Below are positions 12,866 through 23,823 of a stretch of DNA of 64,000 nucleotides, one piece after another. The notes below the pieces were generated by a model, which was given only the letters and a program-made list of their open reading frames with translations, did not search any database and was not told the DNA's origin. How positions within the stretch are numbered: the stretch's first letter is position 1; each line of letters starts with the position of its first letter. The stretch comes from Mactra quadrangularis (lineage: Eukaryota; Mollusca; Bivalvia; Venerida; Mactridae), in NCBI GenBank assembly GCA_025267735.1, contig CM046299.1, forward strand, positions 32,626,887 to 32,690,886, written 5' to 3'. Made by a program: the position numbers and the translations under genes.

Positions 12866-12938
12866 TGCCCCGTCTGGGAATTGAACCAACGACCCCTCGT
12901 TCAGAAGACTTGCGTGCTACCAACTGAGCTAGCTGGGT
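12866..12938 (-). ncRNA. tRNA-derived SINE head or tRNA pseudogene
   Basis: The minus strand contains TAGCTCAGTTGGTAGCACG (A box and D arm) and, about 35 bases on, GGTTCAATTCC (B box and T loop), with CCCAG / GGGGC material at the ends. The spacing fits a tRNA of about 72 nt. The flanking sequence continues as a non-tRNA body (a CATACTTTCGTGAAGC stretch), as in tRNA-derived SINEs. The anticodon arm does not pair cleanly, so a functional tRNA is unlikely. Confidence 0.7.
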
Positions 12939-14212
12939 GTAAAATAGTAAATAGGAGGTGTTTCATTTGACTCACTCTTGAATTTCCTCTACTATTACTA
13001 TCACCATTACATGGTTCTGTGTTAATAAAAAAACATGAAGTGAATATACAAGTATCTAAATAAATATTGAGTTGAACAGAATATAATATAACAATATGAA
13101 AGTAATTACATCAAAGTACACTAAGCATCAAACTACTCTTTCTTCATGTGACCAAATTATTATTTGAATAGAATGTCTCGAAGTTTTAATATATTGACGA
13201 TAAGTAAAAGTAGGCACCAGTTTGAGCTATAGTTCTCAACCGATGCACTTCCATTCATTGAAATGAATATGTGTAGCATGTAACGTGTAGAAATTGAAGT
13301 ACATACTTTCTTACATAAGTCAAGTGAAAATAACACGTTCAAATTTCTTACCTAAGTTTCCTTTCTCTGTGGAGCAAACAACTGCATCTGGAAAAAGTAC
13401 AATAAAAAAATTACACAGAATTTCTCAGTGGGATAATCACAAAAAAACCACAAAATGCATGTAATTGAAATTCACTCTTAAAATTTTGAGTATGCCACTG
13501 TGCATATCAGATTTCATATTATATTTCACAGTATTTGACTTGTTACAAACATCATGCAGTCTGAATTCAAAACATGTCTTGTAACGAATGAAGTCATATG
13601 CTAGTCTGAACATGTACTTATATATTCACATGTTTTCAAATCTAGGCCAATTGGTAATTTTTAGTTTTAACAAAATTTGATATTTTATTTCAACACAAAC
13701 ATTGCAGTGTACGGCAAATAAAATATGAATAAAAAAACGAACAAAAATAAAAGAAAAAAAGAAACACATTTTCATGTTAAATGTATGGGAGAAATGTGTT
13801 GGGCATTGCTAATTATTGACAAGTCAATATCAGAGACTGTTTCATAATATACAAGTAATTATGTAAAAACCATCTGCGTAGTTTTGATAATTGTTATAAA
13901 AATTCAAAAAGCATGACCTATTTCATACTTTGGTAATTGTCTAATTACCTTTATCACCGTTGTTAGATGTTTCATCGTCACAAATTCCCTCCAGTACAAC
14001 AGTAGGTAAAACTGACACAATCTGTTTAGATAAATATAATTGAAATGGAACATCAAAACTAGGAGTAGGAATGTGTTCAAAACATTCAGTCATACAAAAT
14101 CAAATTAAAATAAGCAAGAAACTTGGGCTAGGAATTGATTAATTGTTACTAGCCCAAAAGTATTTTTACAAACCCTCAACATATTTTAGTTTTGAGACCA
14201 TAAAGCATAACT
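12939..14212. other. AT-rich stretch, no gene seen
   Basis: No credible open frame or repeat boundary was found. The minus-strand frame at 13160-13342 carries no motif. Probably intron or intergenic DNA. Confidence 0.45.
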
Positions 14213-14450
14213 GTTTGTTTGGTACCTAAAGGACAAACATGATTGTAAGTGGAGAGCACAACGACGAGGTAAGCAGAGGACACCCCCATTTTTCATGCAG
14301 TATTTATATTTAACAAGCCCAAAAAATATTAACAAACCCGTTTGTTTGGTTCCTCAAATACAAACATGCTTATAACAGAAGTACTCAGTGATACGGTAAC
14401 CAGAGGCCGCCTCTATTTTCTATGCAGTATTTGGGTTTATTGCCCATTAA
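14213..14450 (+). repeat. Diverged two-copy tandem repeat, about 126-bp period
   Basis: Two units start TGTTTGTTTGGT and continue through an ACAAACATG block, a GGTAASCAGAGG block and a TATGCAGTATTT block to a GCCCA end (about 14213-14338 and 14339-14450). They differ at many positions, so the duplication is old. No coding meaning is seen. Confidence 0.65.
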
Positions 14451-17400
14451 TTACACCCAGAAAGCTAATTAACATAATCAGCCTGCTAACTGCATAAGGC
14501 AGGGCAATGTTCTGTTAACAAAGTAGTAATGAATGTTTTTCGGCAATATTGTTGTGCAGGAACATGCTAGGATGGTAAAAATGGATTTTTGCCAAGCCTT
14601 ACTAAAAATCTTCTAGCTTTTGTTGTCAGGCTAGTGTGATTTTCAGCCACTAAATCATGGATACCATTAAAATATAAATATACCAATGTGCATACAGATA
14701 GCTGAGAATTGAACATACTGAAATGAATTCTTGATTACTAATTTCATGCCAATCGCTGTACACAAATTTAGTTAACATAAAATTCAAAACAAATCCGAGT
14801 CGTTAATAGTCATTACCTTTCAGTGAAAACATCTTGCAACCAAAATGCACATTTGATTATGATCTATTGAAAAATCATAGAAATTCATTCTAAAATTACA
14901 AGTTTTATATTTTTTCACACTGTTACTTAAATTATTTAATTGACAGATGCAATCTTTAATAAAACTGTTAGTGAAAGGTGTGAAAAATTATATTGTGAAA
15001 TTAGATTTAAAGAATAAATACCTTCTCTTCCCAGGCATTTAAATATGGAACCTCAATGGTTCCTCAGCCTGTCTTTTTACATGCAGTAATTCCTTTTCTT
15101 TCTTTTTTCTTTGTAATGCTCTGAAATTAATGATTGATAATTTATTTCAATTAAATAAAAACAACTATCCATGTTTTCAGATTCACTTGGCCAGGTTAAA
15201 TAGGTAACAAGTAAAAAATTGCTGCTAAATGCAGCAAAGTGATTGTCACGGCAAACAAAAAAGAATTATTAAGTATTATCTAAAGGTTACTCAAAAAAGC
15301 ATTATATTGAATTGTCATGTTACGGTTTTTAAGTAATAAAAAGGTAACTTGTTATAAAAGTTTTCCTGTTCATATGTAACATTCTCGTTCCCAGAGCCTA
15401 ATAAGATTCTAGATACTAGTTAGATCGAGAATCTTGATAACCTTGGGGTACGAGAATGGTCTGGATCTAGACACCATCTTTATGCCGATAGGATGCTTGG
15501 TTTCAGTTGGATTTATTTCCAGTAATTCATATTTCCATGACGCTTAAAAAGATCGGCAAATAGGAAACATAGTCTTTCAAAACTGAAGCTATTTACATGA
15601 CATATCGCTTCTGTTCAGTCAAGTACTCCTTACATTGCGGATCTGTTCTTACCAATGACTATTGGTTCCCAGAAGTGATCTGTATAATAGGGGGCGATCT
15701 TTGGTCGTCTCCGGGCAAATTGAAAATCAAAGTACATGAAAAGAGACTTTTTAACCGCAACAGCTACTTCCCAAGAACAAAACATGACGTAACCGGTTTA
15801 AGACGTTTGCGTAAAGGTGTGAGATAATATTAGATAGTTCGTCCACAGATAAGCCCATACCGAACTATCCAGAAGCAGTAGGATGTTGATTTGCTATACA
15901 AAATATTTTATCTCTGTATACTGCCAACCCCTCTCTTGAGTGTTACAGGCAGGATTAAGTGCACATCGGAAAGTGATAAATAAAGAAAAAGTTAAAAGAT
16001 TCTGACAAATAGTTTTGGCAGGAACAGTGAGTAACAGATATCAACCGATTTGCAGGCCATGATTTTGTATTACAAATGTATACAAAAGTATAACTGTGAT
16101 TGATCGATATTTTGTTTAATACGGAAACGATCGATCCGATATATTTATCGAACATACAATATCAGTATGCGATATATATCGTATACTAGTGTAAAGCCCT
16201 TGTACTAGGTAATACCCTACGCTCCCTTCGCAGCTCTGTGAACACATTACATTCACCCGCTGCTTTAAAACGTGTTGAATTACAAGTATAAGCATTTGCA
16301 AAAATGCTTGAATCGCCGTTTAGCCGTGTATACTCCTTAGAGTAAAAACATTCAAGCAATATAGGCTAGCGTTTTGTATCGTCTCAGGTATAATCATTAT
16401 TTTAGAATACAATAATCATTGCGTGCCCAGCAGCGTGTTCAGTTACCTTGAACATTCCGTAACGGAAGAATCGGATCAACTTAACCAATTGACAGCTCAA
16501 CCAGAGACATTGCAACCTCGTATTACGTCATATATAGCGTGGCTACACTTCAATAAGTTGCTCTATGTTTATAGGTGAAAGATCAGAGATGCACGTTTAA
16601 AAAAATCAATGGTTACCTTCATTTTTGTTAATTTTCCGTTATCTAACTAACGCAAAACTGTCCTACATCTTTGAATTATTACATTTTGATATTACAGGCG
16701 TGAGAATTAGTTGCATTTATTTTTAAAAAATCACGAGACAGTCATGCAATTTAAATGTGTGTGTCTCTGTCTAAAAATAGAAATATCATTTTGCACGTAG
16801 TATTTTAGCAGAGGTAGCAAGTCAACGAGTGAATCTTCCGAACCGGTGCATTGGGGAGTAGTCATACCTTTACTTGTTACGGAAGAATTTTGTTGCCAGA
16901 TACACGAAAGGATTTAACATGTACATTGTATCTCAATTCCGAAAAGATGCGCCTAAAAACAAAAGGCAAGCTATTTCGAATAGAAATCATATTTTTTTAA
17001 ATGATATGCCAGCAAATATAGAAATGTAAAGTTCAAAGGACATTTTAACACGTGAAAAAATTTACTCGGACACGAGAAAACATAATCCATTCGAACAAAT
17101 TAAAAACTACTTATCCGATTTCGTTCATCGTACTGTTTTTGAAAATGGCATTTTCATAGCTTTCAACTGATATATTATTTATGAATATTCATTCATGAAT
17201 AAAAAAAATAAAGGTGGGTCCATTTGCTCCAACAAAAAATAATTACGCGCAAAAATTATCGAAGAATATATCTAAATTTGAACGTTTGTAAAAATCGGTT
17301 TAGTTATCCGATTTTAGAAAGTAAACCATACACGAAAACTACATTACATTGGCTTTAAAATGATGTAAAGTTTATAAAAATATGTTAAGAAATATAAAAT

Positions 17401-17535
17401 TAAAGGGTGGGTCCATGGAATCTTTGTCTGGTTCCCAGTCGTACTTTGGCAGGTAAAAGTACGCCAGGCAAAGCATGATCATGGCCGCGCCCTATGTAAT
17501 GAATTAGATATTGGATACATGTAGTTAGAAAAATC
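14451..17535. other. Mostly unannotated stretch
   Basis: No recognised gene. A small inverted pair, CATTCTCGTTCCC near 15382 and GGGGTACGAGAATG near 15445, bounds about 75 bp and could be a short MITE remnant. The plus frame at 15597-15827 (76 codons) has slightly raised GC but no domain I recognise. Two copies of a CGTAACGGAAGAA / GTTACGGAAGAA motif lie near 16460 and 16878. The rest is AT-rich. Confidence 0.4.
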
Positions 17536-19092
17536 TTAAATTCTAAGGATAAAGATAAGTTGTATTACAGAAACTTCTTTCCTTAAGATTTTCCTTAAAT
17601 AGCCCAATTTTCTCCTAACTCTTTAAGGAAGCTATAAACCTACCTTAACTTTTTCCTAACCATCGAATGAAGGTTTTATAACGTTTCTTGTATATATTTA
17701 TCTAAATATACATGTAGTTATTCTGCTTTAATAATGATTATATTGGTGTCTGGGCACTATAAGAAACATTATGAATCTACCACATTATAGGTTTAAATTC
17801 ACCATAATTTACAGTTTAATATACCATTGTTGAAACTATAATGTCTCTTCTACATTATATGAATAAATAAAAATATTCCTTCTTCACACATTGTTTCAGT
17901 TAAAACCTCAATCATATGAGTAGTTTTGCATTTTGATTGTCTTGTGTGTAAAAATTCTACATGGAATTAAAGCTTATAACAATAATGGGAAGTGAAAATA
18001 ACAATGTCATATACTTTGATATATTTTTATTGCAAGTATAATCTGCAGCATAAAAACATGTAAATTATATCAAATATAATAATTAAAATGATAAAAAATG
18101 CTTCTTGTACTGTATGCTTGCAACTGCCTCATGAGTTGTCATAATTCAGTACTTCTTACCATCACCTGAAATATACAAACATATGGTTTTAATGCTTGAG
18201 AAAATGAATATCATATTACTTTCAATACAGAAAGAAAAGATAGATTACTAGGGGCTATTTGTAAGCATTGTACTAAAAAATCAGCATACTAATCTGAACA
18301 ATTTCTACCACTTTAGTGCGAAATGTTATTTTCGGATTCGTCCCCAAGTACGAATCGGTATTGGTACGAATTGCGTTACTCGAATTTTCGGAAAATTATT
18401 ATCTTGGCTCCTTACGCATTTTGCTATGATTTTGAGGCAAGGGCATCATTTTTTGTTAGTTTTTATTCCCTTAATTCTGTTTAGCAAGCTATGAAGCCGC
18501 GTTTCGACTGAAAAAGGATTCAATGTTATGAGAGAAAATGTCAACAGACCATAGGTTATGACAATTATTCATTTGTAAGTTATTTCTTTGAAAAATCGCA
18601 TTTACGGCGAGGATCTACAGAGATCTGAAACACAGAATGATATAACACTTACCTTGTACAAAGATTGACTGATTAAATCCTTCATCAATGATTATGATAC
18701 TTCATTAAACTTTCGTTGTCAACATGACTCTGTGCTCAAGATGATGTAATATTTCATGAGTGAATACGTCATACAAAATTGATGTCATCTACCGGAAAGT
18801 AGTATCAGTTACTTCCCTTTCGAAAATTATTCGTAATTATTCTGAGTTTGAGGCCCCAACAAGATTTTACAACATTATTTGATTAAAAGTGAATTCTATC
18901 GAGAGCAAGAGCGGCCATTTTGTTTCAAAATTTCTTAAGGATAAGGATAAGATCGACCTTAGTAAAGAAATTCCTTAAGATTGTTCTGTAATAACACTTA
19001 ATAATTTCCTTATCCTTTTCCTTGGCTAAGGTGAAAATTTAAGGATACGGAAAAAGATAAAATTTATCTAAAGATGTTTCTGTAATACGGGC
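17536..19092. mobile_element. PIF/Harbinger-like element, TIRs and subterminal repeats only
   Basis: The right end, read on the minus strand, starts GGGCCCGTATTACAGAAAC and continues with AAGGATAAGG-type blocks. The left side carries TATTACAGAAACTTC near 17560 with the same AAGGATAAAG and TCTTTCCTTAAG blocks in opposite orientation. The GGGCCCGTATTACAGAAA end resembles ends I associate with PIF/Harbinger elements. The interior has no transposase frame. The left boundary is uncertain because the outer GGGCC is not seen there. A clean TSD was not found. The right end runs directly into the helix-hairpin-helix frame. Confidence 0.5.
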
Positions 19093-19247
19093 CCTGAATG
19101 AATTGCTTTAGGGTAAATTCTCATATCCTTATTACTACATCTAATATCCAATATCCTTTTGCTAGTTGCTGATCCAATTCCAGGTAAAGTTTCTAAAACT
19201 TCAAAAGAACATGTATCTAAGTCAATACTAGGATGTGATTCAGCCAT
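19068..19247 (-). CDS. Short helix-hairpin-helix frame, possible exon or TE-encoded fragment
   Basis: From an ATG at 19247 a 59-codon minus frame reads through VLETLPGIGSATSKRIL at residues 17-33. That fits a helix-hairpin-helix motif (h..LPGIG...A..I), a non-specific DNA-binding element known from ComEA-like and polymerase/nuclease proteins. The last eight codons come from the neighbouring Harbinger-like terminal repeat, so the original frame probably continued differently or was spliced before 19092. No gene can be named. It could be an exon of a host gene, an N-terminal module of a mobile-element protein, or a chance frame. The HhH pattern makes chance less likely. Confidence 0.45.
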   Translation of the reverse strand: MAESHPSIDLDTCSFEVLETLPGIGSATSKRILDIRCSNKDMRIYPKAIHSGPVLQKHL

Positions 19248-19490
19248 TGTAAAAAATAATAATTATCACTTACCTAATCCAATGAATTAACACACTATAA
19301 TATGGAATAAATTCCACTATCTATCAACAAGTATATATCTAAGTTGATAATCAACAATGTCTAGTAAATGTATTGTAGTGTTCTAAAAATTATATGTTGT
19401 TGATATGTTGAAAACACTAATACCAATTGAACAAATCTAAATCCCTGAAATAACTTATAATCAGAAATATCCCACATATAAAACAATTAG
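19248..19490. other. No gene seen
   Basis: AT-rich DNA upstream of the helix-hairpin-helix frame. No promoter element could be identified with confidence. Confidence 0.4.
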
Positions 19491-19612
19491 TAAACAAAAA
19501 GGGGAATAACTCTTCCACTTGAAATGGCTCGGTAAAAACCAGCAATTTAATGTAAACAAAAGGGGAATAACTCTCCCACTTGAAATGGCTGGGTAAAAAC
19601 CAGCAATTGAAA
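19491..19612 (+). repeat. Two-copy tandem duplication, 61-62-bp period
   Basis: Both units read TAAACAAAAGGGGAATAACTC, then CCACTTGAAATGGCT and GGTAAAAACCAGCAATT, with about three differences. The close match suggests a recent local duplication. Confidence 0.85.
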
Positions 19613-20032
19613 AATAAACCTCACAAAATATAATTCACAATTATGTAAGCCTCACACTCACAAAAATATAAGTTTAAAGTTAAACTTCTAAAATTTGAAT
19701 TCCACCATTCAATTTCATCAAAATTAAATGCAGGGGTTGCACGTGGTTTTGCACGGGCACCCGGCCAAAAAATTATATCAAAAATTGCAATAAATGCAAT
19801 AATACATGCATCAAATCGAATATTCGGCTTATACACCTCAATTCGCTGATATTCAATAAGACGGGACAATTAAGATTTGAAAAATGCAAAAAATAAAGTT
19901 CTGTCAATTTTTGTTTTGACTGATTTTACAAGTTGCTGTATGTATGAGGCTTGATATTATGCAAGGGTTTGAACAATCTCGGACTAAATAAAATTTTACA
20001 CATATTTGAATACAAGCACATATTTTCTATAG
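19613..20032. other. Stretch with one unrecognised minus frame
   Basis: A minus-strand frame of 82 codons (19621-19869) has a mixed composition with a WPGARAKPRATPAF segment and a hydrophobic stretch. I recognise no domain, and it may be chance. It shares the strand of the helix-hairpin-helix frame downstream, so the two might be exons of one unit, but no splice sites were established. Confidence 0.3.
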
Positions 20033-22066
20033 TAACGTATGTTTCTTTACGGAACACGCTAATAAAACGCATATTCTTGGTCTGGTTTTGTATGTTTGTC
20101 TATGATTTAAGCAATTATAAGAAGGCAAGGGGATGGTACTTGAAATACATACTTCAAAACGATAAATTCAGAACACAAAATTGCTCAAATATGTCTTAAA
20201 TCTTTGAACAACGTATGCAAATTACAAAACTAGATTAATGACCCTTGATACAATGACTTTCCAACTTGGAACAAAGTTCAAAGAGAACTAAAGTACAATG
20301 TCCGTAAAAAATCAACATTACTGAATACATTTTAATAGTCTGTATACTTTACTCACTGAAAAATTCATAATCATGAACGTCTAAAGAAATAACTAGTTAG
20401 TAACGTATGTTACAACAACACTGTTTAAACTATCACATCCCAGTGTTATCAGTCACACCCAGTACAACAGTTTAAAAATTTAAATGGTAGCACTTACTAT
20501 TTTCTATGTACTATGTCATATCTATATAATGTTAATAGGTTTGCCTTCAAAATTAAGTAAAAACAAATTTAAAATTAAGAGGTAAAAAGGTTACGAATTA
20601 GTCTCAAAAAATCAAAACAGTTAAATCGTATTTAAAGTTCACATAGTAATTCACTTAAATATACAATTGAAATAAACATTGCAACATTCTCCCAGACATT
20701 CCATTAGGTATTGGCACACTTATTTCATAAAACAAATCATTTGTCACCCAAATTACAGCCTCATAGGTTTGCAATTGGATGAGAGGTTGGCGCTGTTTCA
20801 TGATCGATGTGTTTGCTTCCTTATCATTATCGCTTTGTAGCAATGTGCCATGTTCCCTTAAATAGTTCTGCAACAAAATCTTCCGCGACGTATTCTAGTT
20901 CATCTTTGACAAAAAATGAATTCTGATATATGTTGTCTGTGTCGTCAGGAATTACAACAGCCTGTGGTAACGTATGTTTATAAAGGTTTTTTCGCTGCTG
21001 TTGAATTTGACTGACGTCCTGTGTTCCTTTACACTTAAAGACAGGATATAAAAGAAACAATCAGGACTTGAACGTTCGGAGTTTCAAAAAATAAGCGAAA
21101 CATAGTGAAACAAGTAAACTAACAATCATCAACTAAGATACATTTCATATGAAACATACGTTACCAAACGTAACGTATGTTTCAATTCACAAAACCATGT
21201 CTTATTGAAAAAGAAGCGAAAAGGGACGAATAAATCAGATTTGTTAACATCTAGTAAGTATTGAAGTAGCAAATAATTTGCAAAAAGCATTTATTTGAGT
21301 ATTGCTATGTAGGATTTTATGCTTACATTGCATGCAATGATTAAAAAATCTTCAGACTCATTAATTTGTCAACGCCATTGAGAGGCACGCAATTTCAAGT
21401 TTTTTCAGCTTGGTTGATGATGTCGTATATTTTGCAATGAGATAATGTCATCGTTTAACCCTTTGCCACATTGTAAGATCGGTTTATCATTTTAACGGTA
21501 ACGTATGTTACATCACGTATGTTACATTTGATACTTTAGACAGCAGTATCTCTAGACGATCCTGAGCAATGACAAAAGTAGTTATCATAAAATGAAGAGT
21601 TCATTAGAGTGACTAATTAGAAAATATTAATTCAACTAAGATATTTACCATTAGTTGAAAAAACATGGTCACGTATGTTTCATTCTTAAAAGTCTACCCG
21701 AAAATTTTGGTAAAATGTGATGATTATTGAAATGCCTGTGAATACTTAATGACAATCGTTTCTATTTCATGTATATTCATATCTGATCTTATGATTTTAT
21801 ATATTTTACAATTATAATATCGTTTTGAAATTTAAAAAAAAATGGACCTTTTTCACGGTCACGTATGTTTCCACACTCTTGGCGACAAAGCTTAAGAGCT
21901 GTGTGTAAGTTTATATTTCTGAGGAGCAAGATAAAAATCTTATTCTTACATACAGGAACGTTGTATGTGTTAAAAAACAAGTGCATTAAGACTACCTTAT
22001 GTGCCTATTCTTCGTAGTCTGCGCTCAAAGTCAGAAAATTGAGATGGCGACAGTAACGTATGTTAC
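20033..22066. repeat. Field of dispersed GTAACGTATGTT motifs
   Basis: The motif TAACGTATGTT or a one-base variant (CACGTATGTT) occurs at about 20033, 20401, 20968, 21170, 21499, 21512, 21671, 21861 and 22053, with one inverted copy at 21151. The inverted and direct copies at 21151-21183 form a hairpin with 14-base arms and a 5-base loop. The core is a near dyad (GTAAC-4 bases-GTTAC). Copies are about 0.1-0.6 kb apart and the sequence between them is not repeated. This looks like an array of protein-binding sites, for example the subterminal repeats of a DNA transposon whose ends I could not locate. Confidence 0.65.
20655..21060 (-). other. Two overlapping uncharacterised minus frames
   Basis: Frames at 20827-21060 (77 codons) and 20655-20876 (73 codons) overlap and could be one reading frame with a shift near 20850. 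The composition is more protein-like than neighbouring frames (for example VKDELEYVAEDFVAEL), but no family was recognised. One GTAACGTATG motif lies inside. It may be a decayed transposon-encoded protein or chance. Confidence 0.25.
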
Positions 22067-22321
22067 ATTTTGGGGTACTTATGAGACCAGTATGAACACA
22101 TACTTGTGTATATTTCAAAAATCTTTTTTGTCCCAAATGCCCACACACAGCATACAACTTTTGCATTTTAATTCAATTCACAGTCTATTCGTATTTACTC
22201 AGTAACTCATGGAACATTAAATGTTCCATCTTATTGAATATGAGCGAATTGCAAAAACTATTTGCAACCAAACAAATACAATTAATCCTAAACGAAAAAA
22301 ATAATTCCCCAATAATGGCGG

Positions 22322-22777
22322 ATGAATACGACCAAGTGAATGTTCGTAAAATTTCTAATAATTCCATGAGAAAATATTTAATTTACCTCGTCGCCATTTA
22401 TAGTAAATGCCGAGATACAATAAAGCATATTAAGTAGAGTATACTTATCATTTTCTATCATTGTAGTATTTTGAATCTTCGGCCATATCATGTTTAGGAT
22501 TCTCAGCTACATCATCCTTATCTAAAGAAATACTGTCCTCAACTGAATCCATTTCAGGATCAACCATCAGCCTATCAGTATAGAATTCAAATCCCTGAAA
22601 TTTGGACTTGCTAAAAAAATTCTATTACATAACTCCCTAAAATAACTTATAATGAATACGACCAAGTAAATGTTCGTAAAATTTCTAATAATTCCACGAG
22701 AAAATATTTAATTTACCTCGTCGCCATTTATAGTAAATGCCGAGATACAATAAAGCATATTAAGTAGAGTATACTTA
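22322..22777 (+). repeat. 126-bp direct repeat, two copies 330 bp apart
   Basis: The blocks 22322-22447 and 22652-22777 are almost identical. They start ATGAATACGACCAAGT and end TTAAGTAGAGTATACTTA. They flank the acidic exon-like frame at 22448-22610. The copies differ at about three positions (for example CCATGAG/CCACGAG). The first copy lies in a plus frame (22234-22437) and the second has an early stop in the same frame. This is either a duplicated host segment or a solo-end structure of a repeat. Confidence 0.85.
22448..22610 (-). CDS. Acidic exon-like frame preceded by a splice-acceptor-like site
   Basis: On the minus strand a pyrimidine-rich stretch ending in TAG at 22611-22613 is followed by about 54 open codons ending in TGA. 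The product is rich in D and E (segments FEFYTDRLMVDPEMDS and DKDDVAENPKHD). This looks like a terminal coding exon, but I recognise no family. It lies exactly between two copies of a 126-bp direct repeat and downstream, on the same strand, of the Myb/SANT-like exon at 23497-23613. It could belong to the same transposon gene or a host gene. Confidence 0.35.
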
Positions 22778-23496
22778 CTATTCCATATGCTCTGCGCCCT
22801 CAGCCAGCACTAGGTGGTTGTGGCCACACAAACGCGTCTTGACGAAACCAAGTAGAAAAGCAAAGAGAGAGAAACCAGGTGTACACGCATCATATATCTG
22901 TTAGTCATGTGACCTACCCACAACAGGATAAAAGTAGGTAATGTCGTATTCTTCCGGTGACTGGTTCCGATAACTACGATTCGTCCCCCACTTAATCGTA
23001 CCCTCTAGGGCGAACACTAGTACTCACATTCTACTACACTAGGTAGCGCTGTGAGGTGTTTTTACTGAAAGACGGAAATACCGCGATACCAAAATTAATG
23101 CGAAAATAGATGCAACGAATACAAGATAAGCACATTTGTGATCAAGCTATATAAATAATGCTCACGGGGATGTATGCATTAGGGTAGGATTCATCTAAAC
23201 CAGTTTATACGATACATTCTCGAATTCAGGACGAATCAAAGCCTGGCCCTAGGTAAGACGACTGTGGATGAAGACGTATCGTCCGAATACCATAAATTCA
23301 ACATTTTTTTATTTATTTGGTGACATGTATTCATGTTAAATATCAATCTTGTGTACCATGATCATCATCAATTTGATTTCCGCATCAAAGTTCATGCTTG
23401 TTTACAATTTTGACAGTTGACGTGAGCAGACGATCAAATGTCAAAATCAATATAGGGAAAATTTCACTTACCGTACGCCACACTCTGCCCAAATAT
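22778..23496. other. No gene seen
   Basis: The stretch is slightly richer in GC than its surroundings and contains several ATTCGTCC / GGACGAAT-like words. I recognise no coding region. It may be the interior of the element whose right end is at 23823. Confidence 0.35.
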
Positions 23497-23613
23497 TCAT
23501 CCTGTAGTATTTGAAAATCTAGTTGTCAGTATTTTATTGTTGGAGGAACACATCTCCACCAACGTCTCAATTTCCGTGTTCGTCCAATTCGGTTTTGGAG
23601 ATTTCTCCGCCAT
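23497..23613 (-). pseudogene. Myb/SANT-like domain exon, N-terminal fragment
   Basis: From an ATG at 23613 the minus strand encodes MAEKSPKPNWTNTEIETL followed by VEMCSSNNKIL and RFSNT, then a stop after 38 codons. The pattern KPNWTNTEIETLVE resembles the first helix of Myb/SANT-like proteins, including the DNA-binding second protein of PIF/Harbinger transposons. After the stop another frame reads NIWAEC, the block expected next (..K..IW.EIA), so a frameshift has broken the domain. A GTAAGT donor-like site follows. It sits about 75 bases inside a Harbinger-like terminal repeat (23688-23823), which supports a transposon origin. No function is expected. Confidence 0.55.
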
Positions 23614-23687
23614 TATTGTTTTGAGATGACGTATGCAGGTGCGCGAATCATGTGATCAAAATTAGAAGGCTTCATTTTCCGTTGACT

Positions 23688-23823
23688 TGAGCTAGAACAT
23701 ATTATAGCCAAGATTTTCAAGTTACGACAGCGTCTTTGAAACACTCTTAACTTAACTTTAACTTAAGTTACTAAATTACGATAAATTTGCTTTCTTACTT
23801 AAGATTCTTTATGAAACGCCCCC
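23688..23823 (-). mobile_element. Harbinger-like terminal repeat (one end)
   Basis: Read on the minus strand the end starts GGGGGCGTTTCATAAAGAAT, then AAGTAACTTAAG-type blocks, TTTCAAAGACGCT and CTTGAAAATCTTGGC. The same order of blocks recurs on the plus strand at 26291-26412, so both are ends of one repeat family facing away from each other. The Myb-like exon lies just inside. The other end of this copy was not located. Confidence 0.55.

Noticed and set aside
12866..12938. Functional tRNA gene
   Set aside because: A and B boxes are present, but the anticodon and acceptor stems do not pair well and the sequence continues as a SINE-like body.
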